This document shows positions 22,316 through 32,877 of a stretch of DNA of 64,000 nucleotides, in pieces; the first letter of the stretch is position 1, and each line of letters begins with the position of its first letter. The position numbers were made by a program, and so were the translations under genes. The notes beneath the pieces are model-generated. The model saw only the letters and a list, made by a program, of their open reading frames with translations, searched no databases and had not been told where the DNA came from. Where the stretch lies: NCBI RefSeq assembly GCF_050947875.1, contig NW_027460346.1, forward strand, positions 3,848,000 to 3,911,999. The letters are read 5' to 3'. This stretch comes from Dermacentor variabilis (Eukaryota > Arthropoda > Arachnida > Ixodida > Ixodidae).

Positions 22316-22710
22316 GAGACAATGCCTACGAAATTATCGGCCCTGATGACGAGAGCCCTCAAGGGGCAAACAACATCTCTGTTGCAGAAGTGAGCCCGAT
22401 ACCACCTGAAGTTACCATGACAGGTGGCACGGCAGCAATAGATACAGAGACGGCCATGTCTACTGCAGCTGCAACAGTGTACGAGGCAAGCAGCAGTGTG
22501 TCAGCATCAGCAGCAGTGTCAGAAGGAACCGCACCAGGCCTGGTAGAGCAACATGTGTGCTATCACTGTGACTTTTTTTGTAGTGCATACAACTCATTTG
22601 CTCAACATACAAAAGCTTTTCACCACGGCTGCAAGCCAGTGTTCTTGTGCAGCAAGTGCAAGACTAAGTTAAGTGTTATAACACAGTACAAGCATCACTT
22701 TAAAATATGA
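22316..22710 (+). CDS. C2H2 zinc-finger protein, terminal exon C
   Basis: The exon follows acceptor TTCTTCGATGCAG and stays open for 131 codons to TGA. It opens with GDNAYEIIGPDDESPQG, then an Ala/Ser/Thr-rich linker, then two zinc-finger-like modules at the C-terminus. Finger 1 has Cys-x2-Cys (CYHC) followed by HTKAFH, a classical spacing. Finger 2 has CSKC with a shortened end YKHHFKI, so its last ligand spacing is unusual. A DNA-binding regulator is the likely class; the target is unknown. Together exons A-C give about 180 residues with no stop, which supports a real gene. The phase-1 chain lacks its start exon. Two fingers only, at the C-terminus, could also bind RNA or protein. Confidence 0.65.
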
Positions 22711-23700
22711 AAACCTATTACAGTTGTTGCCTCCCCAGCCAGCCCACATAGCGACAACAATGTGGAACACATGGGGGGACACACCTCTTCTCCATTAGAA
22801 GATAGTAGAGACTGTCAGTGTTGTTGTTTGATTAAGTGGTCTTTGTAGGCAACTAGAAGGACAACACAGGTGTCATAAGATTGTTGTTTATGTTGTTGTT
22901 GAAGAGGTAAAAAAGAAGTTTGATGCAGCTGAAGTGCCAACTGATATTGAGCAAATCAAAAACAACCACCTGAGAAAGCAACACTATCGAAATTCGGGTA
23001 TCTATGTGCCGCCAACTCTGGTAAGGATGGCATAGGAGAGAAGTGGGATGAAAATCACACAGACACTGCTGTTCCATCACTGGTCACAGTGAGCAGTGAC
23101 TTGTAGGGCAAGAGAGTCAACTGAAACGGAACATTATGGCATAGTGTCATGCTCCCATGTGACCACTTTCCATGTTATTTTGCATGATACAGCTCAACCT
23201 CCAGAAATGAGACTGCAACTTGTCTGTAAAAAGCTTTCTTAAAAAATTATTCATATCACTATTAACACAGCAGTATCTTCTTTTTTTGTGGGTTCAAGGT
23301 TCCCGGGTGTCCATTAATGCCAAAATTGCGGAAAAAAAAAACATGTCTCGTACTTACACCTTTTGAACACGTACGAGGGGGACAGAACTTTTCTAGTCAT
23401 GCATCTTCATCATACTATCAAGTTTTTAAATGCCTTTTATAATTATTATTACCAGTTATATCTGAGTGCATTGTATGCATTTAGCAGGTGTAAAATCGGG
23501 TCAGTTGGATCAGATTCCTTATCTGCAAGAGAGCCCTATATTCAAGAAATTTGAATTAAAATAGGTACATTAGAGACGCAGTCTTTCAGCACTTTATTGC
23601 GTGTGGTTTAAGCATTGCTCAATACTTTTGTGGATGGCAGTTTCAACCGGCACAGCACTGCGCTTTGTCACGGTCACGTGTCTTCAAAGCGGTGTTTACC
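22711..23700. other. 3' flank of the zinc-finger gene
   Basis: Apart from the orphan exon at 22849, nothing coding is seen. No strong polyadenylation signal was settled on. Confidence 0.35.
22849..23035 (+). CDS. orphan open exon after the zinc-finger gene
   Basis: After acceptor-like GTGGTCTTTGTAG the phase-2 frame is open for 61 codons: QLEGQHRCHKIVVYVVVEEV, then KKKFDAAEVPTDIEQIKNNH and on to VRMA, stop TAG. It is rich in charged residues like a real protein end. Possibly an alternative last exon of the zinc-finger gene or a decayed continuation of it; exon C has no obvious phase-2 donor. No family recognised. Confidence 0.25.
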
Positions 23701-24340
23701 ATTTGTGTTGATCTGTTTGTGTATTCATAGAGCAAGTTCTTAATTTATATTTTTCCGCATTCTTGTGCTTGCACTAAGCTTGTATAAGGCAGTTACAAAA
23801 TGGGCGTCACTATAACGAACTGTTCTGTTGAGCTTACACTTGCAAATAATAGTGTTCAGATGGCTGCACTTCTGTGTAGGTGCACCGATAGCTTTGTGTA
23901 TGTTCTCATGTTTGTATAAAGCTTATATAAGCTAGTTACAAAATGTATGTCACTAAGCATTGTGATATTCTTTAAAGAACTGCTTGGTTGGTTTTACACT
24001 TGTGAATTAGTATTGAGGCGGTGGTATTTCCATGTAGGCCCACTGCTAGCTTTCTGTGTGCTCACGTGTTTCTATTAAGCTTTTACAAGGGAGTTACAGC
24101 ATGTATGTCACTAAGCGCTGTGATATTTTTAAAGAACTGCTTTGTTGGTTTTACACCTGTGAGTAATAGTACTCGGATGGCACTAGTCATGTGTAGGTAC
24201 ACAGGGACCATTTGTATACATTATGCTCATGTAAAGCAGTTACAAAGTGTATGTCACTAATCACTGTGATATTTGTTGAAGAATTGCTGTGATGGTTTTA
24301 CACATGTGAATAATAGTGGTCAGGACACAGTACTTGCGAT
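23700..24340. repeat. tandem repeat, units of about 143-158 bp
   Basis: The phrase AGTTACAAAATGTATGTCACTAAG recurs in diverged form at 23792, 23935, 24093 and 24239. Each is followed by GATATT...AAGAACTGCTT-GTTGGTTTTACACTTGTGA and then ATGTGTAGG. About four units plus a partial one on the left. Not coding. Confidence 0.7.
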
Positions 24341-26204
24341 GTATAGTTGAATTTATACAGTGCCAAGACATGGGCTGTATACGTATCAAAAGAAATGTAT
24401 GTCATTATATTGTTGTAATTATTACTGTTTGGATTTTATTAAACTCTAACAACATTTTTTCTTGTATCTATTGAGGTATGGCAATTTGTCATGCAACCAA
24501 ACTGAGGACCTGAACTTGTGCATACAAATAAACAGCTAATTTAAAAGTATACTGCTCATATTCTGCGAAACCAGTTTAACAAATCTTGTACTACAATGCT
24601 GGAAAAATGACAGAGCTAACAGGGATGTACAGAAAGAGTTTGCACTGGCTGAAGGACTGCCCCACACTGGAGTTGGTAATGTTGCGTTTATTGGAGTTGA
24701 ACAGTAAGTGCACTTCTATTAAAAATGTGACAGTCAATGCAGAAACATAAGGCAGACGAGCAGATGTGGCACATTTTTTTCAGGGCCCTCCATGCCTACT
24801 ACTGCATTTCTAGTCTTCCTGTGCTCTTCGTATAAGCCCCTGTTCAGCCAAGGTTTTTACTCCATGACAGTTGTTCTACTGGGTTCGTAGCAATATTGAA
24901 GAATAAAATGCAATGGTTTTCAAGAACTTTTGAGGCCCCCGACACAGTAACTTCAAGGACCTCGTGCGATTTTTTTAGTCGTTTGGTCAGGCAATAACTT
25001 GTTCAACAACATCGTTAACTTTAATGCAAACAAAAGAATACAAAACAAATCGCATTTCACTGATTTCAAACAATTGAAAGACTGCTAATTTGCCTTTCAC
25101 CGCCCATCACTAAACGCACACAAGGAAGCATTTCAAGAAAGCGCTCAGTTTTTCTGCAATAGCACAATTAACTACTTGGACCTGCAACATTTGCAGTTTT
25201 TGAATACTGTTTGGTTTGACAGTGTATGGGATGTCATCTGTTGCCTCAGCTTTTCACCACCAAATAAGCAATAGTCATTTGTAATTTCCTTTTATTGTGT
25301 CTGTAGCTCTCAATTTACTCATCACGGCTTTTCTTTGAATGCCTCAACTGTTGAGCTTCCTGCTTCTGCTCCTCCAAGTACATTTGTCGCCAGTTCCATG
25401 TGCCTAAAATTGGTATCTGCAGCTCCTTTGTAATTCCAACTTTAAGGATGTCGCTTTCCTTCTGTTACCTCCACAGACAATTGCCTGTGACATGCGAAGA
25501 GTGTCACAGAAGGGAAAAAAAAAAACGCTTGGCAATGTCTGCTAAGTCTAGCCAAGTGGACAAATTTAAGGACTTTCCAGTACTTCTAAAAATTCCAGGG
25601 TTTTCAATGCCTTGGAAATGGCATTTTAGAAATAAAGGGTTTTCAAGGATCGCTACAAACCCTGGATTCTAGCACCTAAATAATTTTACAAGCTTATTTT
25701 GGCATGGAGTTCGGAAATTCATGCTTTTTAGCTAACGCTGCACTATCTCTGTACATTGAAGCCACGAGAGCGCAACCATTTTGGAGTAAAGAAAAATACT
25801 GAAAGCTTTTAATACCACTCTTTTTCTATGGAGCTTCGTATTGCCTAGTTAAGTTTACGAATGTGCCTGGTTTTGGTGGGCGTTTCTTCGACATTTTCTG
25901 TGTGAAGTAGATGACTAACCCCCGTATTCAGAAATGTATATTAATACAAAGCTCATGCTTGACTTTATATAAAGGACGCCTGGTGCGAACGTCCCCCAGA
26001 CGCTCACTGCCTTTGTTTTGGTGTGTTCACGACTTGCGTCATTTAGATCAAGCCAAGCATGTGCTTCAAGTTATGATGCATTTCTGAATATGGGGGTAAG
26101 CGTGCGCAATTCCGGGCGACGCATTGTGCCATTGACACTGAGAGGAAACGCGGAAAACAAAGTTAACGCCCTATGCTCTTAAACTTTCGCGTACGTGTGG
26201 TGTG
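24341..26204. other. intergenic
   Basis: AT-rich, with no recognised gene or repeat family. Confidence 0.4.
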
Positions 26205-26345
26205 CGTGTATCGTGGAAAAAGAAACAGCGCAAACACCAGGACGAAAAAAAGCATCAACCACACCAGCGCTTCGTGGTGTGGTCCATGTTTTTGCGTCGT
26301 CCTTGTGTTGCGCTGTTTCTTCTAAAATGCTCAACCAACTAGCCG
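26205..26345 (-). mobile_element. PLE-terminus-like palindrome
   Basis: Imperfect palindrome of about 50-base arms centred near 26272. The left arm reads AGAAACAGCGCAAACACCAGG; the right arm has GTCCTTGTGTTGCGCTGTTTC. To its right is CCAACTAGCC, the reverse complement of the GGCTAGTTGG box that marks the outer end in the related insertions at 13211 and 50984. No target duplication was found, so the limits are approximate. Confidence 0.45.
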
Positions 26346-27073
26346 GCAAGTCCATCCTGTGCATATAAATTGAACACACGCATGAGTGTAGATGGTCTTC
26401 GAAGCTTTTAGAACGAGCACTGCCACAGGATACGAGCAGTGCACGCGTAACAAGTGAACACATTAGTCATTTAAACATGCGTGCCAATGCATGTGACGCG
26501 GCTATCGGCATAAGCAGTCTCCAAATGCTGGAATGCATGCTCTTCAAAACGCTAACGATCCGCTGCTAATGCAGGACAACAGCTCACAGCGGACTGAACC
26601 AAACTCTAAACTAATGCACTTGAAAAGAACGCCTATACACGGCAGCGTGAGGCACGTCGAAATGCCTGGTACTGGCGTTGCAGTTGACCACATACAAATG
26701 GAACTGGCGGAAAAAATAAACAGAAATGCTCACCAGTATACGCGCGAATTAAATTCACATACGTGGATGGCTGGCACGATACTTTGTATCCGCATATTTT
26801 CGGAGAACATATAATGCATGGACTGGAAAAGCACTCGATCGTGAGCTGAACGGCACATTTATTTTTCTGGGGTGACGACAAGCCGTGAATAGTTCTCACG
26901 TTGTCGTCTACGTTGTATTCCTTCGTTAGTCGTAGCAAGGAATGGAAATGATGCAAACGCAAACGTATTCCAGTACACAACAGCACAGCACACTGCAGAG
27001 AAACTCCACCCACCGCAGCCGATTCCTCAAATACATTTGTTATATATATATAACCTCTAAAAGAACACGACTG
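26346..27073. other. intergenic
   Basis: No recognised features. A 173-codon minus-strand frame (27154-26633) overlaps the tRNA-like segment and has no protein similarity I can name. Confidence 0.35.
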
Positions 27074-27160
27074 GGCGTGGTGGTTCTGTGGTGTAATGGA
27101 TGGGATGTGTGCTTTGAATTGTATAGATGCGAGTGTACGCGGGTTCGTATCCACGTGATG
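27074..27160 (+). repeat. tRNA-like segment (tRNA-Gln-type SINE head)
   Basis: GGTTCTGTGGTGTAATGG resembles the 5' part and A box of tRNA-Gln/Glu, CTTTGAA resembles an anticodon loop with UUG, and GGGTTCGTATCC resembles a B box. The acceptor stem does not pair well, so it is a tRNA pseudogene or the head of a tRNA-derived SINE, not a working tRNA. Confidence 0.4.
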
Positions 27161-27526
27161 TATAGAGCAATGTGGTTCTCCATAAGTATGTGATTCTCTC
27201 GACTATTGTATTCTAATTAAATTATGTGTCTCCTGATTGTGAAATGTGCGAAGATAATTGCGGATTAAATGTTAATTAGCTTTTTTCTCTCCGCAGTGGC
27301 GTTTGGGACGCATGCGCATAGGCCGATTCCGAGCAGTCACGCCTCATGGTAGGCAGCAAATAGCCAGGAAAAATGACTTTAAAATCCTGCATAACATTGC
27401 TCACGCCTATTCTGAAGGCCGCTTGGAATTGGGCCACTGACTCTGAGGAGCCGCCTAGGGAACGGTGTATCATCGACCCTAATTTGATCTGATTTCCTGC
27501 CTGCATGCGTGGCCAGGACTTCGCTA

Positions 27527-27843
27527 AGAGGGTATTGGGAAGAGTACTAGCACTCTGTTTGGGGGAGTAGAAGTACTCTGTCTGGTGGAGTGCCATTACC
27601 CCTGCGGTGAGAGTATTAGCACTCTGTGGAAGAGTACTAGCACTCCCTGTGGGAATAGTATTATCACTCTGCAGAAGGGTACTAGCAATCCCTTGCGGTG
27701 GAGTAACAAAACTCTGTCAACAGGAGTTGACCTACCCTCTCTCAATGAGGGTCGATCTACTCTCGAAAAGAGAGTGAAATATGGGACAAGCCGCTCCTCC
27801 CTCAAAGAGAGTGCCCGGCACTCTCTTTGTTTTTAGAGTGTAT
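27527..27843 (-). repeat. GAGT/ACTC palindrome array, copy B
   Basis: About nine units of the form (A)GAGTACTAGCACTCT with variants, separated by GTGG-type linkers, period roughly 32-38 bases. The right end GTTTTTAGAGTG is the reverse complement of the start seen in copies A and C. Best-preserved copy of the class. Confidence 0.7.
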
Positions 27844-28764
27844 AGAGCATCCCCGCTGATCCGATATGCTTGCTCTCTCTCTCTCTGACGGTAGGAGAAA
27901 GAGGACCGCCACTTTCGCTTCTTTATTTACTCGTCATGGCGTGTGTTTACCTCTAGACGCTCAGGTCTTAATGCTGTCAGTTCTTTCGCAATTCCTTTTG
28001 TTTTGTACAATTTGTTCAAAAATTAGAGCCCTGTAAATGGCACACTCCGCCACATTATTCACCGACTTGTTTCAGTGGGTATGCGGCATTGTTCTTGAAT
28101 AGAACATTAACAACCACATTGTGGTAGACAGTTAGATCGTTTTCTTTCGTATTTTCAGTTATATTTGATGTTCCAGCGTTCTTTCTTATCATTCATATTT
28201 TTTGTCATCGTAACACCTCCCTGTTCTTATACCTATCCTCAACAGTGGGTTTGTGATATTTTCGAAAAGTATGATCATCTTCGTTTCTGCGCGTTCCAAG
28301 CTTCACGAGCACTTCGATGGGTGATCGAACCAGGTAGGAGATCAACAACCTTTTTTTCGCCTGGAATTGTACACTACCTCAGCGTAGAGCATTTCTCTCA
28401 CTTTCGGCACTCCGGGGCGTGTTCGTAGCCATTTAGTGCCTGGTGTTGGTCCCTTTAACGATTGCTTTGAAGCGTGTCCCTGCGAACGCGTATAGAGAGG
28501 TTTAGCCAACAGCGAAGCGTTCTGTGCTCATGAAATCAACTGTACATTGCTTGCAGTCACTTGAACCAGCCTCGATCATTTGTTTTTCTTTACTAAATAT
28601 TGAATAAGTAAATAAGTTATAAAGACTACATTTTATGCCACTAATGGCTTTGACAACATTCGAAAGCATCGGTGTCAGCATTTTTGGTGTGAAACAGCTT
28701 TTGAGGAGACCTTTCTGCCGCATTTCAAAGAGAGCCCGCGAAATTTCAACAACACTGACGCGTT
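27844..28764. other. intergenic
   Basis: AT-rich; an 87-codon frame at 28165-28428 has no recognised similarity. Confidence 0.35.
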
Positions 28765-28900
28765 ATTCGCCGCGGTTGCTTAAAGGCTATGGCGCTTAGC
28801 TGCTCTGCTTAAAGTCACAGGTTCGATACTGGCCGCAGCGGCCTCATCTTAAAGCAAGAACCTCATGTACTTAGATTTATGCGTATGTTAAAGGAGACAG
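28765..28900 (+). mobile_element. Ruka-type tRNA-derived SINE, diverged
   Basis: GCTTAAAGGCTATGGCGCTTAGC matches the A-box region, CACAGGTTCGATACTGGCCG the B box, followed by GCAGCGGCC and TACTTAGATTTATGCG...GTTAAAGG. The order matches the nearly complete minus-strand copy at 61395. Truncated at the 3' side. Confidence 0.65.
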
Positions 28901-29861
28901 GGCGTTTATAGTTTATAGTGTTTGTAGTCGTTTATAGAGTTGTAGCCGCTAAATCTCCTACCGTAGAGCATCGACAAAGGAAGCTGTGGGTGATATTCTT
29001 CGAAGCGATATAACCTATATCGTTTCAAGGAGTGTCACGCAACCATATATATGATAGATCATACTATAAGCAATTCACGAAAGCCAATTTAACGTGAAAC
29101 GCTTTCGATTTTACAAGTCAGAGGAGAGCAAGCAACAGCACGATTGTGACTGCCAAAGGTAGCATCCTATATGTATGGCTATCGGCAGGCAGTTTCGCGA
29201 CGAGCCGTATTTTCTATTCTTTTTCATATGGATCATTGGCTCCGACAGGACTGGCATGTCGCAGCCAGCGCAGCTGTAATCGTTGAGATCGCTGGCACCG
29301 GCAGCACGACGCTACAACTTGCGAATGGAACGTGAATCCGAGCGTGTGTGTGTGAAGTGATTTTAAAGAGAATGGAAGAGATAAGTGCAGTGCCGTAACT
29401 GCCTCTCACAGGAGGACACCTCAACAGCACTGCCCGGGGAAAGGGGTGTGGGGAGAAAAAGATGAGAGAGGAAAGGAGGAGGCGGTAAAAAAAGAAAAAA
29501 ACACCAAGCGAATGCGGAGCTCAGAGCCGCGCTCTTAGTTGTTTCGCACTGCAAAAGTCAAGTAGTGCCGCAACCGCACTCTTGACGATAGACTAGTGGG
29601 CAACAGGAAAAGGCAGCGCGTTGGTCGTGTCGCAAGGCAGTCCCAAACGCCGATATGAATCCGAGCGTGGCAGCATACGCTCCCATAGGAGTAGTGTTTT
29701 CAGAAGACCCATTTCGCCTTCAATTCCTTTTGTTCTTTCGTCATTGGCTCGCACACGACTCGCACGCCGCTGTTCCGCTGCCATTGGTGAGATCAGCCAC
29801 TCGGTAGGATGCGTCATAAGAATGGAACGTCACGGGCCAAGAAGTTTCCAATGTGCTGGAA
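28901..29861. other. intergenic, repeat-like
   Basis: A stretch at 29380-29490 (GCAGTGCCGTAACTGCCTCTCA...) looks like a dispersed repeat, but I cannot assign it. Confidence 0.3.
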
Positions 29862-31479
29862 CCCTATAACGTAAACCTATTCCAATTTGCTTTTATTCCA
29901 ATCTCCTTACGTCAGATTTACGCACCTGTTTGCGCAAGCATCCGGAGGTGACCCGCAGCATTGTCTGAACAGTCCAATCAAACGCTCTCCTCGTTTATAG
30001 CAGGTATAGTTTTGTTTGCTTCCAAAACGAATAACATTGCATACATTCAGCTGTTTTTCTTATCTAACTGGCTGACAAGAGGCGTGGAGCGCACAAATGT
30101 GGAGAGGGTTTCGATGGGGCCAAGCCACCGCAGTGAAGATAGATAACCGGATGAGGAGGATGGTGGCCGGCGTTTGCGATTGGTCCGCTTCCCCATACTT
30201 GGCTTGTGGTGGCTGGTCGAAAATAGCGGCGGCATGTAACTGAAGGTCAAGAATGCTGCTAAAACGCATCTTTGGCAAAGAAGAAATGGCAGTGCGATGT
30301 CACATAAGCGCCGAAAGAGATTGATAACTTTAAAATTCCACACAAGCAGTTTTATTATACGCAAATAAATCAGTGCTCTCCGGCAGGTACGAGTAGCCAG
30401 TGCCTGAACAATGGGCGGGCAGCCATCTTCTATTCCTTTCGGCACTGGGCAGTTTCCAGCTATTCAGAAAAGTATTCTGTTCGGCATATTAATGCGTCTT
30501 TAACGCGTACAGGGGCTCTATAACGTAAAGTTATTCCAAACTTTTCTTTTCCAATTCTGCAATCAGTCCTCCAAGATTGGTCAAAAATGTTTTTGGACCA
30601 CCCCCACTTCGCCTGTCTGTCACGCAGCGTCACGAAAACCACAATAGCTTCCCATTTGAGATAACGTGCACACACTAATTATGCATGATTGTACTGAACA
30701 AAATAAATATAGTTATTTCTGATTCGACGCATTTTCGCCATTAGCCCTCTGCCATTGGTCAAAAGTTTTCTGGCTTCACCCACTTCACCCGCCTGTCACG
30801 CGACGTCTCAAAACCTCGAAAACTCACCGCGTCAAAGTGACGTGAATGCGTTAAAGATGCGTTAATAGGCCGAATAAAACTGAATTTGTTTCTGAACAGC
30901 CGCAGGATGCCCCGCTCCGAAAGGAATAAAATATGACTGTCGCCGATCGCTCAGGCACTGGCTACTCGGACCTGCCGGAGAACTTGGGTTCATTCGCGTA
31001 TAATAAAACTTTTTGTGTGGCCGTGTAACGTTTTCGGGCACTTTTGGCACACTTACGAACTCGCTCTGCCAACTCTGTTGAGGATCCGTTTTAGCGACAT
31101 TCTCAACTTTCCGTTGCATACGGCCGTGATTTTCGACCAGTCACCGTGAGCTAAGTGGCTGAATCGCAGGCGCCGGCACCACTCTCTTCATCCGGTTATC
31201 GATTTTCATTGCAGTGACTCGGCCCCATCGAATGCCTCTCTACTTGAGCTTGCTCCTCGCTTCTTGTCAGCCAATTAGATAAGACAAGCAGCTCAGAGTA
31301 GGCAATGTTATTCGTTTTTCAAGCAAACAAAAGTGACCTCCTATGAACGAGGAGAGCGTTTGATTGGTCTGTTCAGACAATCCTGCGGGTGACTGCCCTA
31401 AGCTTACGTCTGCGGTTACGCAAATTTGACGTCAGGAGATTGGAATAAAAGTACATTGGAATAGTTTTACGTTATAGGG
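29862..31479. mobile_element. large fold-back element with arms of about 640 bp
   Basis: Left arm 29862-30510 begins CCCTATAACGTAAACCTATT. The right arm, 31479 back to about 30843, reverse-complements to CCCTATAACGTAAAACTATT. The match continues through TTGTCTGAACAG-CCAATCAAAC, GCGCTCGTTC-type and AGCCAGTGCCTGA blocks to TTAACGC at the inner edge. The spacer (about 330 bases) has a direct repeat (CATTGGTCAAAA... at about 30580 and 30760). No transposase. Frames inside it are not genes. Confidence 0.7.
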
Positions 31480-31553
31480 CCTTTGGACGGCTGATTCCTG
31501 AATTGGAATAGAAAAGTTTGGTATAGCTTTACGTTATAGTGTCCCTTGAGAAA
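30512..31553. mobile_element. second inverted-repeat pair overlapping the fold-back
   Basis: CTCTATAACGTAAAGTTATT (30516 on) pairs with the reverse complement of 31553-31490 (CACTATAACGTAAAGCTATA...CCAAACTTTTCT). These ends are relatives of the outer ends at 29862 and 31479, so two related elements are nested or recombined. Confidence 0.5.
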
Positions 31554-31907
31554 AGCACTGCTGCGGTGAGCACGCAGGAAGCTTCTCTGCTAATGTTGCT
31601 CTTCATGTGATATACATTTCCTTGTATAGCCTCGCCCAAATTTCGCCATCTTGCGATCTACCATGCATCGAAGCCGTATCAGCGTAACTTACGTTGCAGT
31701 CCTTTTTTTTTATAAATAATTCCCGCCAAAGGCACTAAATCAAAATAATTCACTGCTTTAGTAAACTGAATAGAATTTTATCAAGATATATTTGAAATTC
31801 AACGATTAATGCGATAGCAGGTCTTTCATTTACTCCCGCTACTCTCTTGTATCTGCCTATCTATAGCTGGCCTCTATGCTTTGCAAACGTAAATAACTAA
31901 AAAAAAA

Positions 31908-32294
31908 TTAATCCCACGCCAGTGGTTCGGGCGTTCTATCTGCCACTATAGTCTGTAACCGCTTGGCAATACCCCCAAAAAAGTTGTGTTGTAAACTTAT
32001 ACGTTCATATCGCAAAATTATACGCGTTGCAGGTAGCATGAGTAAACATGAAACCCTATAGTTCTGTGATGTGCAGTCGGAATAAAATTTTACGGGCAGT
32101 GGGTAATGTGAAGAAGCAAAATTTGCGACCAGTTTAAGCCCGCTCTCTATAGTAAAACCATGGTGCACGTCGTTGGTCGCATATAAACTGACTGGAAATC
32201 CGAATACAGCGCTGCTTGCCAGGTTGTCAAAATATTCACTTTTTTTTTCTTGGAATTCGCGTCTGGAAAAATCTTTGAGGCCGACTGTATTCAA
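31908..32294 (-). CDS. unrecognised 128-codon ORF
   Basis: Open minus-strand frame in AT-rich DNA, beginning MNTVGLKDFSRREF and containing FGFPVSLYATNDVHHGF and YPLPVKFYSD. The residue mix is protein-like, but I see no known domain, splice signals or promoter. It could be a transposon fragment or chance. Listed because it is the longest unexplained frame in its area. Confidence 0.15.
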   Translation of the reverse strand: MNTVGLKDFSRREFQEKKSEYFDNLASSAVFGFPVSLYATNDVHHGFTIESGLKLVANFASSHYPLPVKFYSDCTSQNYRVSCLLMLPATRIILRYERISLQHNFFGGIAKRLQTIVADRTPEPLAWD

Positions 32295-32724
32295 AGCGTC
32301 AAGCTCAGTTCAAGTGCAAGAGGTGTAACTGTTCACGTATTCAGACGGTGCAGAAAACATACAAATTAGCAAGAAGCGCATAGTACTCCAGCATGCAATG
32401 TATAGAATTTGTCAAGGACAGATAATCATCTACGGAGCTCCATAACCCCTCTAGTCATTGTCTAATTCATTAACAAGAAAAGTATTCAAACTTAATAATC
32501 GTATCACTATAGGCCTATAACTCAAAACTGTTGCAAAAGTGATCTCCGCAGGCGTGACTTCTGCAACAGTTTTTTTTCCTGCATCGTGCCACTGTGATTC
32601 GCCCAGCTAGTAATCATGTCGCACTCTTCAAGTAACCCGCCTATTATTAGAGAATGGCGCTTTCTGCCATGTATAACAATTAATCAGTCAGTTTCTACTA
32701 AGATCATTTCTTGTATGTCCTACC

Positions 32725-32759
32725 ATGGGCTCATTACGAATACTTAGGCGAATCTTCAG
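32725..32759 (+). CDS. gene 1 paralogue, possible first exon
   Basis: ACC-ATG opens 35 bases (MGSLRILRRIF plus AG) before donor GTAAAG. They end in phase 2, exactly what the paralogous exon at 32878 needs, so the join gives Ser and continues FNDSGDYFGL. The intron would be only 118 bases. It shows no similarity to gene 1's MSHRA exon, so it is a candidate only. Confidence 0.25.
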
Positions 32760-32877
32760 GTAAAGTAGATGGTCTAACCCGGAACATACATCGCCGGCCT
32801 CTGTAGCTGGCGGGCTAATCACGTTAGAGCATGTTGTTGAACATTTCTCTCAACATTTTTTGCTTCATTTCTTGCAG

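Noticed and set aside
27074..27160. Functional tRNA gene
   Set aside because: Acceptor stem and D arm do not pair properly; only the promoter boxes and anticodon loop look tRNA-like.
30047..31119. ORFs of 132 and 85 codons
   Set aside because: They lie in opposite arms of the fold-back and are partly mirror images of each other.
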